Assembly: GCF_034651555.1 (NCBI RefSeq)
Contig: NZ_JAYEEQ010000002.1
Span: forward strand, 62,001-126,000
Length of the DNA: 64,000 nucleotides
Direction of reading: 5' to 3'
Origin: Aurantibrevibacter litoralis
GTDB taxonomy: Bacteria > Bacteroidota > Bacteroidia > Flavobacteriales > Flavobacteriaceae
Shown: positions 16,739-25,312 of the stretch, one piece after another
Layout of the letters: every line of letters starts with the position of its first letter
How positions within the stretch are numbered: position 1 is the first letter of the stretch
The notes under the pieces: generated by a model
What the model was told of the DNA's origin: nothing
The model's database searches: none
Seen by the model: only the letters and a program-made list of their open reading frames with translations
Made by a program: the position numbers and the translations under genes

Positions 16739-19189
16739 CTACAGTGTTTTAGCATTCTTTACATTCTCTTTCGTTAAAGCTATAGCCACCACTTCTTTCA
16801 TTTCAGTAACATAATGAAAGGTAAGCCCTTTAAGATAATCGGGTTTAATTTCCTGAATATCTCTCCTGTTTTCTTCACAAAGAATAATCTCTTTTATCTT
16901 TGCTCTTTTGGCTGCTAATATTTTCTCCTTGATACCACCTACAGGCAAAACTTTACCTCTTAAGGTAATCTCGCCAGTCATGGCCAAACTCTTTTTTACT
17001 TTCTTTTGCGTAAATAAAGAAACCAAAGAAACTAACATGGTTATACCCGCACTTGGGCCGTCTTTTGGGGTGGCTCCTTCCGGAACATGAATGTGCACAT
17101 TATACTTATCAAAAACAGTGGGATCTATGCCATACTCTTGGGCATTGGATTTTATGTATTCCATAGCAATGGTGGCCGATTCTTTCATCACCTTTCCTAA
17201 ATTACCCGTTATATTTAAGGTGCCTTTGCCTAAGGATAAAATAGACTCAATAAATAAAATATCGCCACCGACGCTCGTCCAGGCAAGTCCGGTAACCACA
17301 CCTGCCACATCGTTATTTTCATATTTGTCGCGCTCCATGCGTGCAGGACCCAATATTTTCTCCACATCTTCCAAAGAAACCTTGCTATTATATGCTTCTT
17401 CAATAGCGATGGACTTGGCCGCATACCGTACTACTTTTGCAATTTGCTTTTCTAAAGTCCTAACTCCCGATTCTCGGGTATAGCCCTCAACAATTTTTTC
17501 CAGTTGCGGTTTTCCAATTTTCAAATGTGCATCCGTTAAGCCATGTTCCTTCAATTGTTTTGGCAGTAAATGTTTTTTGGCTATCTCTACCTTTTCTTCA
17601 ATAGTATAGCCGGTAACGTTAATGATCTCCATACGATCTAACAATGCAGGTTGTATTGACGAAAGACTATTGGCCGTAGCAATAAACATTACTTTAGAAA
17701 GGTCATAGCCTACTTCCAGAAAATTATCGTGAAACTCGTAGTTCTGTTCCGGATCTAATACTTCTAGCATAGCCGAAGAGGGATCACCCTGATAACTGTT
17801 GGAAAGTTTATCGATTTCGTCTAAAATAAAAACAGGATTCGACTTACCCGCCTTTTTAAGACTCTGAATAATACGCCCCGGCATAGCACCTATATAGGTT
17901 TTGCGATGTCCTCGTATCTCTGCTTCATCTCGAAGTCCGCCTAAAGAAATACGCACGTATTGTCTTCCTAATGCCTCGGCTACCGATTTTCCCAAAGACG
18001 TTTTACCTACACCCGGAGGCCCGTACAGACAAAGAATGGGCGATTTCATATCATTCCTTAGTTTTAGCACCGCTAAATATTCAATAATTCTTCGCTTTAC
18101 ATCTTCCAATCCGTAATGATCTCTATCTAAAATACGGGCAGCTCTTTTTAAATCGAACTTATCTTTTGAGAACTCATTCCATGGCAATTCTAAAAATAAA
18201 TCCAAATAGTTTCGCTGAATGGAGTACTCAGCCACCTGAGGATTCATGCGTTGCATTTTGGCCAACTCCCTATTAAAATGTTCGGCTATCTCTTTGCTCC
18301 ATTTTTTCTTTTTGGCCTTCACTACCATTTCATCTACTTCTTCTTCATAGGAAACCCCGCCCAATTCTTCTTGGATGGTTTTCATTTGCTGATGCAAGAA
18401 GTACTCTCTTTGTTGCTGATCCATATCGCTTCGCACCTTGGACTGAATCACGTTTTTGAGTTCCAGTTTTTGTAGCTCCACATTCATGTACTTTAGGGTA
18501 GCCAAAGCCCGCTCTTGAAGATTGTTAATCTCCAAAAGCTCTTGCTTATCTTTTACCTCTAAATTTAAGTTGGAAGAAACAAAATTGATAAGGAACGAAT
18601 TACTTTGTATATTTTTAATAGCAAAGGAAGCTTCACTAGGAATATTAGGATTATCTCTAATGATTTTTAAGGCAAGTTCTTTAATTGACTCTATAATTGC
18701 CAAGAATTCTTTGCTATTTACGTCGGGGCGCTCTTCGTCCGCCTCTCGTACGGTAGCCGTCATATAGGGTTTTTCGGTAAGCACCTCGGCGATTTCAAAA
18801 CGCTTTTTTCCTTGAATAATCACTGTAGTATTCCCGTCGGGCATTTGTAACACCCTTAAAATTCGGGCTACCGTCCCTAGGGTATTAATGTCTTTTATTT
18901 CCGGGTTTTCGGTTTCTTCATTTTTTTGCGAAACCACGCCAATTACTTTAGTGCCATTGTTGGCATCCTTAATCAATTTAATAGATCTATCCCTGCCGGC
19001 TGTAATCGGGATAACTACCCCGGGGAATAGTACCGTATTGCGCAAAGGTAAAATTGCCAATGTTTCCGGCAAGCCCTCATTATTCATCTCTTCCTCGTCC
19101 TCAGGGCTCAACAAGGGTATTAACTCCGAATCTTCATCGATTACCTGCAAAGACATATTGTCAAAATTTGAAATTTTAGAATCTCCCAT
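16739..19189 (-). CDS. lon: Lon protease (endopeptidase La)
   Basis: ATP-dependent cytosolic protease for misfolded and short-lived proteins. After the N-terminal substrate domain (LPLRNTVLFPGVVIP), the AAA+ module has Walker A GPPGVGKT near residue 387 and DEIDKL near 450; the C-terminal peptidase has the catalytic Ser in KDGPSAG (about 712) and Lys in VGGIKEKIL (about 754). I prefer the start at 19189 (MGDSKISNFD), close to the family start; an ATG at 19207 would add six residues. An ECF sigma gene diverges from it. Confidence 0.95.
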   Translation of the reverse strand: MGDSKISNFDNMSLQVIDEDSELIPLLSPEDEEEMNNEGLPETLAILPLRNTVLFPGVVIPITAGRDRSIKLIKDANNGTKVIGVVSQKNEETENPEIKDINTLGTVARILRVLQMPDGNTTVIIQGKKRFEIAEVLTEKPYMTATVREADEERPDVNSKEFLAIIESIKELALKIIRDNPNIPSEASFAIKNIQSNSFLINFVSSNLNLEVKDKQELLEINNLQERALATLKYMNVELQKLELKNVIQSKVRSDMDQQQREYFLHQQMKTIQEELGGVSYEEEVDEMVVKAKKKKWSKEIAEHFNRELAKMQRMNPQVAEYSIQRNYLDLFLELPWNEFSKDKFDLKRAARILDRDHYGLEDVKRRIIEYLAVLKLRNDMKSPILCLYGPPGVGKTSLGKSVAEALGRQYVRISLGGLRDEAEIRGHRKTYIGAMPGRIIQSLKKAGKSNPVFILDEIDKLSNSYQGDPSSAMLEVLDPEQNYEFHDNFLEVGYDLSKVMFIATANSLSSIQPALLDRMEIINVTGYTIEEKVEIAKKHLLPKQLKEHGLTDAHLKIGKPQLEKIVEGYTRESGVRTLEKQIAKVVRYAAKSIAIEEAYNSKVSLEDVEKILGPARMERDKYENNDVAGVVTGLAWTSVGGDILFIESILSLGKGTLNITGNLGKVMKESATIAMEYIKSNAQEYGIDPTVFDKYNVHIHVPEGATPKDGPSAGITMLVSLVSLFTQKKVKKSLAMTGEITLRGKVLPVGGIKEKILAAKRAKIKEIILCEENRRDIQEIKPDYLKGLTFHYVTEMKEVVAIALTKENVKNAKTL

Positions 19190-19403
19190 AGCTATATAAT
19201 CGGTCATTCTGTCACTTAATGTACAGCTGACTTTATTTAGTTCATATTTCCCTGCCTCTTAATCGCCTTTATCTAAGGCTATTCATTAAAAGCAAGCTTT
19301 TTTTTACATACCTTAAACGCAATTCCTGTGCCAACACAAAAAAAAATAAAAAAACTGTAACAATCTTGACATTGTTTCATCATTACATCAAACCAATCCC
19401 TTT

Positions 19404-19955
19404 TTGAGCCACAAAAAAGAACATATTGATATTGTATTGCAAAATTGCCGTGAGGGAAAGCAAAGTGCACAAATGGAAGTGTACCATCGCTATTACAAAG
19501 CCATGTACAATACTGCCATACGCATCGTAAAAAACAGTGCCGATGCCGAAGACGTTATGCAGGAATCCTTTTTAAAAGCATTTACAAAATTGAACAGTTA
19601 CAGAGGTGAAGTTGCATTTGGCGCATGGCTAAAGCGCATTGTAATAAACCAAAGTATCTATCACTATCGACAACTTCAAAGAAATAACGAAGTAGACCTA
19701 GATGATGTGCTTTATAGGGTCGAAGATAATGAAGGAATTGTTACAGATCAGGAGGGTACCGAACTAAAGGCTCAAAAAGTATTGGAAACCCTAAAATCTT
19801 TAAAAGACAATTACAGAATTTCTTTGACCTTACATTTAATTGAAGGATATGATTACGAAGAAATATGCGAGGTGATGAACCTGAGCTATGCCAATTGCAG
19901 AACTTTGATTTCGCGAGCTAAGGAAAGTTTGAGACGCAAACTCATACCTATGTAA
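19404..19955 (+). CDS. ECF-type RNA polymerase sigma factor
   Basis: A 183-residue sigma-70 group 4 factor. Region 2 is seen in YYKAMYNTAIRIVKNSADAEDVMQES and the FGAWLKRIVIN stretch, region 4 helix-turn-helix in YDYEEICEVMNLSYANCRTLISRAKESLRRKL. The start is TTG at 19404, fitting the family N-terminus; the first in-frame ATG would cut region 2. It is followed, 197 nt later, by a single-pass membrane protein and two predicted surface beta-solenoid genes, so it probably controls envelope functions, possibly itself and its neighbours. The signal is unknown. Confidence 0.9.
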   Translation: MSHKKEHIDIVLQNCREGKQSAQMEVYHRYYKAMYNTAIRIVKNSADAEDVMQESFLKAFTKLNSYRGEVAFGAWLKRIVINQSIYHYRQLQRNNEVDLDDVLYRVEDNEGIVTDQEGTELKAQKVLETLKSLKDNYRISLTLHLIEGYDYEEICEVMNLSYANCRTLISRAKESLRRKLIPM

Positions 19956-20108
19956 TACGATAAGTGTGTATAGGGCATCTATAAAAAAAGACGGTACAAA
20001 CCGATATTAACAAAGCTATAGCATTATATTACAGTATTTTGCCATAAATGAAACGAGACATGCTTAAAAGTATAACACACAGGAGAATGAGTATTGGCGC
20101 GTTATACT

Positions 20109-20131
20109 CCAGTGCTGAGCGCAGTAGAAAC
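20109..20131 (-). repeat. Solo inverted copy of the 24-nt mini-hairpin module
   Basis: On the minus strand the bases match the module inserted in repeat copies B, C and D (core CTACTGCGCTCAG) at about 19 of 23 positions. It lies between the sigma factor and the anti-sigma-like gene, without the rest of the large repeat. Confidence 0.6.
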
Positions 20132-20161
20132 ATGACCGATTTAAAAATATAAATGGAACAC

Positions 20162-20719
20162 ATGAAAAAAGACAAATTAGACGATGTATTTGACACGTTA
20201 CAAAGTCAATTTGATGTTGAGGAGCCCATTGCCGGACACGCACAGCGATTCCTAATAAAACTGGAGAAGGATGCGAGAATACGTTCCATAGAAAAACGTA
20301 AAAATACGTGGTGGAAACCCCTATCTATTGCCGCTTCATTGGCCGTATTGCTATCCGGGAGTTATTTCTATTTTTTGGGTAATTCCGTAAAAGATCAGGT
20401 AGCTAAAATTTCGCCCGAGGCTTCTAAGACCGAGTTTTATTTCGCCAATCTTATTAACGATCAGGTAAAGCAACTGAAAAGCGAAAGCACGCCCGAAACC
20501 CAAAAAATTATTGAAGATACCTTAGTAATGCTTCAAAAATTAGAGAACGATTATAATTCGCTGGAGCAAGATTTGGTTCATGGCGGTAACAGTAAACTTA
20601 TTCTGAGTGCCATGATTATCAATTTTCAAACGAGAATAGATTTAGTAAAAGATGTCTTAAAAAAGATAGAAACCATAAAAACATACAAAAATAATGCTGA
20701 TGAAGACTATATTATTTAA
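20162..20719 (+). CDS. Putative anti-sigma factor, single-pass membrane protein
   Basis: A 185-residue protein with a charged cytoplasmic N-terminus of about 50 residues, one membrane segment (PLSIAASLAVLLSGSYFYFL) and a helical, probably periplasmic, C-terminus rich in Lys/Glu/Leu. Size, topology and position directly after an ECF sigma gene fit an anti-sigma factor, but no named anti-sigma domain is recognised. ATG at 20162 is preferred over 20153. The gene overlaps the next one by 20 nt, which suggests coupled translation with the DUF4097 protein. Confidence 0.7.
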   Translation: MKKDKLDDVFDTLQSQFDVEEPIAGHAQRFLIKLEKDARIRSIEKRKNTWWKPLSIAASLAVLLSGSYFYFLGNSVKDQVAKISPEASKTEFYFANLINDQVKQLKSESTPETQKIIEDTLVMLQKLENDYNSLEQDLVHGGNSKLILSAMIINFQTRIDLVKDVLKKIETIKTYKNNADEDYII

Positions 20720-21785
20720 TAAAATTCTACTCCTCCTCTTTACCATACCGATGACGATTTGGAGTAATGACAGCACCTTAAAAGGCAAGTTTACGAAAGA
20801 AAAAACCGTTAAAAAAGAATTTTCTGTCAATGCCGATGCGCTCCTTAAAGTAAGCAATAGCTATGGCAATCTGCATATTACTTCTTGGAATGAAAATAGG
20901 GTTGTGATTGAGGTACACATTAAAACCAACGGCAATAATGAAGATCGGGTGCAGCAAAAATTAGATGAAATAAACATCGACTTCGAAAATAGTGGTAGCA
21001 TGGTATCTGCAAAAACTAACTTCTCCAAAAGCAAGAGCTGGGGGTGGAACTGGAACAACAGCACTGTCAATATGCAGATTAACTACACCATAAAAATACC
21101 TGTAAAAAATAGTGTTAACCTCAGCAATGATTACGGCAGTATTTTATTGGATCGCATTGATGGGCATGCTAAAATAAGCTGTGATTACGGTCGTTTGGAA
21201 ATTGGGGAACTCAGAGGAAGAAGCAATAGTTTGAGCTTTGATTACACTTCTAAATCCAGCATTGGCTATATTCATAGTGGTGAAATTAATGCAGATTATT
21301 CTGATTTTACTATTGAAAAGGCGGGAGATTTGTTGCTTAGGGCAGATTATACCAATTCTACTGTGGTACACATGGAAAATCTGGAGTATGCCTGTGATTA
21401 TGGCAATATCGATATTGGTGCAGTTACTGATGTAAAAGGCAACGGAGATTACATCAATGTTAAATTGGGAACTGTACGTGGAAACGTAGCTATTTCATCG
21501 GATTATGGATCTATCCGGTTAAACGAATTAACCCCGGAGGCCGGAAACGTGCGCCTAACCACCAACTACACCAATGTTAAAATTGGATACAGTCCGTTCT
21601 ATTATTTCGATTTTGAAATTAGAACCCGCTATGCCGGCGTTAGTGGAAAAGATAGTTTTGAAATGAGCGTTCATCAAGAAAAATCCAATGACCATTATTA
21701 CAAAGGGTACTACGGACAACCAAACTCGGAAAAATCGATAGCTATCACAAGCAATTATGGTGGCATTTCGTTCACCAAAAATTAA
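20700..21785 (+). CDS. DUF4097 family beta-strand-repeat surface protein
   Basis: A 361-residue exported protein: signal peptide (NKILLLLFTIPMTIWS) then a body built of about a dozen short repeats with the core pattern x-x-D/N-Y-G/T-x-x-x-I/L, for example SNSYGNLHI, SNDYGSILL, SCDYGRLEI, SSDYGSIRL and TSNYGGISF, spaced about 17-30 residues. This is typical of DUF4097 putative adhesins, expected to form a right-handed beta-solenoid. It overlaps the anti-sigma-like gene and precedes repeat copy B and the related DUF2807 gene. Binding partner and exact location (periplasm or surface) are unknown. Confidence 0.82.
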   Translation: MKTILFNKILLLLFTIPMTIWSNDSTLKGKFTKEKTVKKEFSVNADALLKVSNSYGNLHITSWNENRVVIEVHIKTNGNNEDRVQQKLDEINIDFENSGSMVSAKTNFSKSKSWGWNWNNSTVNMQINYTIKIPVKNSVNLSNDYGSILLDRIDGHAKISCDYGRLEIGELRGRSNSLSFDYTSKSSIGYIHSGEINADYSDFTIEKAGDLLLRADYTNSTVVHMENLEYACDYGNIDIGAVTDVKGNGDYINVKLGTVRGNVAISSDYGSIRLNELTPEAGNVRLTTNYTNVKIGYSPFYYFDFEIRTRYAGVSGKDSFEMSVHQEKSNDHYYKGYYGQPNSEKSIAITSNYGGISFTKN

Positions 21786-22006
21786 ATAAAAAATTTCTTG
21801 AAACTGACTATCCCCGAGGCAAGCCATAGGGGTATACTTCTACTGCGCTCAGTACGGGTCTCGCCAGTTTCATTTTAGCCTTTGAGCCAAAAACCGAAAT
21901 TTTGTATTTTACCTCACCCGGAACTGCAAAAAGGCAGTTCCGATCGCTCCAAAGGAGCGATAAATAGGAAAACCCCGACCCTTGGGTCGGGGAATCTTTA
22001 AATTGA
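21784..22006 (+). repeat. Structured intergenic repeat, copy B (223 nt, long form)
   Basis: Same element as copy A with an added module (core CTACTGCGCTCAGTACGGG, 21840-21858) inserted after the first CCCC/GGGG hairpin. Stems here are GGAACTGC/GCAGTTCC, TCGCTCC/GGAGCGA and CCCCGACCC/GGGTCGGGG; the TCGCTCC stem differs from copy A on both sides so that pairing is kept. It begins at the stop codon of the DUF4097 gene and fills most of the gap to the DUF2807 gene. Confidence 0.9.
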
Positions 22007-22056
22007 ATCGATACAAACAATGTTACCTTATGAATAATATACTTAAAAACAAAAAC

Positions 22057-22782
22057 ATGAAAAATAGCTTTTTATTGGGATTTACGCTCCTTGTCATTAC
22101 TATGGCTAATGGACAATGGGGCAAAAAAATTAAAGGAAATGGAAATGTGGTTTCCATAGAACGGAACACATTAGACTACGATGAGGTTTCAGTTGCCGGG
22201 TGGTTTAATGTGGAATTGGTTGAAGGTAAAGAAGGGAAAATAACCCTGAAAGGAGAGGAAAATCTACTGGAATATATTGAAACCGAGGTAAAAAACGGAA
22301 AATTAACCATTAAGGTCGAGAAGGGTGCTACCCTACAGCCATCTGGTTGGAAAAATACGGTTTTTGTTACCGTACCTGTAGAACGTATCGATGCGGTGAG
22401 TCTTTCGGGATCCGGTGATATAGTCGCAAACAAAATGTTAAAAGCGAATACTTTTAGAACGAATGTTTCAGGCTCCGGCAATGTCTCTTTGCGCGTGGAA
22501 GCGCAAACTCTTAGCACCACCGTATCGGGTTCTGGCGATGTACAACTCAGCGGACGCACAGAAGAATTAAGCGTTAGTGTATCAGGTTCCGGAGATTTAA
22601 AAGCTTTCGATTTAGATGCCGATCATGTAAACGTATCTATTTCAGGATCTGCAGATGTGAGGATAACGTCTAACAAATCGCTTAAAGCCCATGTTTCTGG
22701 CTCGGGGAATATTACGTACAGAGGTAATCCGGAGAGGTTGGAAAGTAAATCGTCTGGCTCAGGCAAAATCTCGAAGGGATAG
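22057..22782 (+). CDS. Head GIN domain (DUF2807) surface protein
   Basis: A 241-residue exported protein with signal peptide MKNSFLLGFTLLVITMANGQ and a body of seven repeats centred on SGSG(D/N)V spaced about 20 residues (VSLSGSGDIVA, TNVSGSGNVSL, TTVSGSGDVQL, VSVSGSGDLKA and so on), as in DUF2807 putative adhesins forming a beta-solenoid. The start at 22057 gives the signal peptide; an earlier in-frame ATG at 21982 begins inside repeat copy B and is rejected. The gene is bracketed by direct copies B and C of the structured repeat. Likely part of the sigma-linked envelope cluster. Confidence 0.85.
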   Translation: MKNSFLLGFTLLVITMANGQWGKKIKGNGNVVSIERNTLDYDEVSVAGWFNVELVEGKEGKITLKGEENLLEYIETEVKNGKLTIKVEKGATLQPSGWKNTVFVTVPVERIDAVSLSGSGDIVANKMLKANTFRTNVSGSGNVSLRVEAQTLSTTVSGSGDVQLSGRTEELSVSVSGSGDLKAFDLDADHVNVSISGSADVRITSNKSLKAHVSGSGNITYRGNPERLESKSSGSGKISKG

Positions 22783-22799
22783 CAAGACATCGAACCTTC

Positions 22800-23020
22800 A
22801 ATAAAAAATTTCTTGAAACTGACTATCCCCAAGGCAAGCCATTGGGGTATACTTCTACTGCGCTCAGTACGGGTTTCGCCAGTTTCATATTAGCCTTTGA
22901 GCCAAAAACCGAAATGTTGTATTTTACCTCACCCGGAACTGCAAAAAGGCAGTTCCGATCGCTCCAAAGGAGCGATAAATAGGAAACCCCGACCCTTGGG
23001 TCGGGGAATCTTTAGATTGA
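22800..23020 (+). repeat. Structured intergenic repeat, copy C (221 nt, long form)
   Basis: Nearly identical to copy B, 1016 bp downstream in direct orientation. The first hairpin reads CCCCAAGGC/GCCATTGGGG instead of CCCCGAGGC/GCCATAGGGG, changes on both strands that improve pairing. The extra module is at 22852-22873. It lies 17 nt after the DUF2807 stop, before a terminator-like hairpin. Confidence 0.9.
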
Positions 23021-23057
23021 AAAACGTGACCAGCAAGTGCTTTTTTTTTAAATCGCT

Positions 23058-23088
23058 TCAAAGAGAACTACGCAGTTCTCTTTTTTTT
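23058..23088 (+). terminator. Terminator hairpin overlapping the MFS transporter stop
   Basis: AAGAGAACT and AGTTCTCTT pair around ACGC (about 23061-23082), followed by a run of eight T on the plus strand. This would end transcripts coming from the DUF2807 side; the TAG stop of the convergent transporter (23070-23068) is within the stem. Confidence 0.75.
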
Positions 23089-24399
23089 ATGCACTCTAGT
23101 TAATAAAAAAGCTCCTATCAAAAAAAACAAACCCAAAAACAAGGTTGCATTGCGCATACTTCCGGTAACTTGAGCAATAAACCCATACATAAAAGTCCCA
23201 ATGACGATCCCTATTTTCTCGGAAACATCGTAAAAACTAAAAAAGGAAGTGGTATCCATGGTATTGGGTATAAATTTAGAATAGGTAGAACGAGATAAGG
23301 CTTGAATACCTCCCATGACCAAGCCCACACAACCCGCAGCGATATAAAAACCGGTTGGGGTTATCACAAAATAGGCATAAATACAGATCAGTATCCATAG
23401 GCAGTTCACTACTACGAGCGTCTTTATATTCCCAAAAATACCAGACGCCTTTGCAGTCAGTGTTGCCCCAAGAATGGCCACCAACTGAATGACCAAAATA
23501 CTGATTATTAGTCCCATCGTACGCTCGGTATCTGAACCCCAATGTATTTCTTCCTCCCCAAAATAAGTTGCAATAAGCATTACGGTCTGTACAGCCATAC
23601 TATACACAAAAAAAGCACCGAGATACCTTTTCAACGTAGGTTCGTTACCCAACTGTTGCCAAACTTTTTGGAGTTCCTTAAAGCCATTTAGGATAACACG
23701 TTCCTTAGTGCCCGCTCTCCTATTTCCCTTAGGTAGGTTATAGAAGGTGTACTGACTAAAAATCATCCACCAAATCCCCACAGTAATAAAGGAATATTTC
23801 ATGGCTTTTAGTTCGGTAATGCCACTTTCATCGGAGGTAATACCGAAACTATGTGGATACAAAACCATCGCCAAATTAAGGAGCAGCAAAATAACACTGC
23901 CGACATAACCCATAGAAAAACCCTTCGCACTAATACGATCTTGTTGTTCCGGATACGCTATATCTGGCAAATATGAATTATTGATGGCAAAGCTTACCCA
24001 AAATCCAACCAATCCAAAAAAGTAACACAGCAGTCCAAAATAAATATTTTCCAAAGAAAACCAATACAAACCAATGCAAGAAAACCCGCCTAGGTAGCAG
24101 AAAAATTTCATGAACATTTTTTTGTTGCCCAAATAATCGGCCACTCCGGACAGTAAAGGTGTTATAATGGCAATACACACAAAAGCAAGAGAAGTAGTAT
24201 AACTGATTAAAGGTGCTCTGGCAATTTCTCTGCCAAAAACATGTATTTTTTCAATTTCCGCCGCTCTAAAAAGCGCACCGTAAAAAATGGGGAAAATGGC
24301 CGAGGATATTACTAGGCTGTACACGGAATTGGCCCAATCGTAAAAAGCCCAGGCATTCAACAATTTTTTACTGCCTTTGATGGGGGGAAACTGTGCCAT
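23068..24399 (-). CDS. MFS transporter, UMF1 (Atg22-like) family
   Basis: A 443-residue integral membrane protein with about 12 hydrophobic segments. The N-terminal WAFYDWANSVYSLVISSAIFP motif and the later GGIQALSRSTYSKFIP segment are typical of the UMF1/Atg22-like branch of the major facilitator superfamily, whose bacterial substrates are mostly unknown. It ends with a charged tail (RVHKKKR). It is convergent with the surface-protein cluster and stands alone before an M48 peptidase gene on the same strand. Confidence 0.85.
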   Translation of the reverse strand: MAQFPPIKGSKKLLNAWAFYDWANSVYSLVISSAIFPIFYGALFRAAEIEKIHVFGREIARAPLISYTTSLAFVCIAIITPLLSGVADYLGNKKMFMKFFCYLGGFSCIGLYWFSLENIYFGLLCYFFGLVGFWVSFAINNSYLPDIAYPEQQDRISAKGFSMGYVGSVILLLLNLAMVLYPHSFGITSDESGITELKAMKYSFITVGIWWMIFSQYTFYNLPKGNRRAGTKERVILNGFKELQKVWQQLGNEPTLKRYLGAFFVYSMAVQTVMLIATYFGEEEIHWGSDTERTMGLIISILVIQLVAILGATLTAKASGIFGNIKTLVVVNCLWILICIYAYFVITPTGFYIAAGCVGLVMGGIQALSRSTYSKFIPNTMDTTSFFSFYDVSEKIGIVIGTFMYGFIAQVTGSMRNATLFLGLFFLIGAFLLTRVHKKKRTA

Positions 24400-24465
24400 T
24401 CCTAAAAAATTAAAGCTGCCCCGAAACAGAAACAGCTTTTATATAAAATAGTGTATATTTTACCA

Positions 24466-25275
24466 TTATTTAAAAGAGGTAACCCCAAATTTGGCTGCTT
24501 CTTGCTTTGCGGCCGGCGCCCAAGCCGTAAGATTTGCAATTCGCGTATCATTAGATGGGTGTGTACTCATAAATTCCGGGGGAGCTTCTCCTCCGCTATT
24601 CGCCTTCATCCTTTTCCACAATTCAGCGGCTTCATCGGGATTATAACCGGCTATAGCCATAATTTGCAACCCAATTCTATCAGCTTCAGTTTCATGACCT
24701 CGACTAAAAGGCAGCATCACTCCTACTTGCGAACCTACACCATAGGCCTGATTAAAAATAGATAAAGTCGCCGGATCTTTTATAGCTACATTCCCTGCCA
24801 CGGCGCCTAACTGTTGCAACGTGCCCGCAGACATGCGCTGGGCACCATGGTCGGCAAGCGCATGCGCTACCTCGTGACCCATAACCACCGCAACGCCTGT
24901 TTCGCCCTTACAAATAGGAAGAATGCCGGTGTAGAATACAATTTTACCCCCTGGCATAGCCCAGGCATTTACGTTTTTATCATCTACCAAATTATATTCC
25001 CATTTATAATCCTTTAGATACCCGGGATACCCGTTGGAATTTAACCATCGTTCTGCCGCTGAGGCAATCCGCTGCCCTACGCGAGTGATCATTTCGGCCT
25101 CGGGTGTGCCTTTTATAACTTTGTTTTCACCCAGAAACTGATCATATTGCGCAAAAGATGAGGGAAAAATTTGACTATTGGACATGAAATTAAGTGTGCT
25201 TTTTCCGGTAAACGGATTGGTCTTACATCCTTCAACGCCGAATAAAACGATCAAAACTACAAGAATTCTTTTCAT
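24466..25275 (-). CDS. M48 family metallopeptidase, lipoprotein
   Basis: A 269-residue zinc peptidase of the LoiP/YcaL/BepA-like group acting in the periplasm on envelope proteins. A lipobox ending at Cys17 (LFGVEGC) predicts a lipoprotein. Zinc ligands are in HEVAHALADHG near residue 130 and the downstream Glu in HETEADRIG near 190; the AWAMPGGKIVFYTG segment is typical. No TPR domain follows, unlike BepA. It lies 66 nt after the transporter's start on the same strand and 37 nt after the GH31 gene, so it may share a transcript with GH31. Confidence 0.9.
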   Translation of the reverse strand: MKRILVVLIVLFGVEGCKTNPFTGKSTLNFMSNSQIFPSSFAQYDQFLGENKVIKGTPEAEMITRVGQRIASAAERWLNSNGYPGYLKDYKWEYNLVDDKNVNAWAMPGGKIVFYTGILPICKGETGVAVVMGHEVAHALADHGAQRMSAGTLQQLGAVAGNVAIKDPATLSIFNQAYGVGSQVGVMLPFSRGHETEADRIGLQIMAIAGYNPDEAAELWKRMKANSGGEAPPEFMSTHPSNDTRIANLTAWAPAAKQEAAKFGVTSFK

Positions 25276-25312
25276 GATGACTACTTTTTTAGTGCCGGAA
25301 AATTACAAAATT

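Noticed and set aside
21982..22056. Longer start for the DUF2807 protein (MGRGIFKLNRYK...)
   Set aside because: It begins inside the last hairpin of repeat copy B and removes the clean signal peptide; the same peptide-like reading appears in the other repeat copies.
22897..23103. Small ORF encoding QKPKCCILPHPELQK-like peptide (also near 16539 and 35573)
   Set aside because: It runs through the structured repeat in three copies; similarity between them comes from the repeat, and stems rather than codons are conserved.
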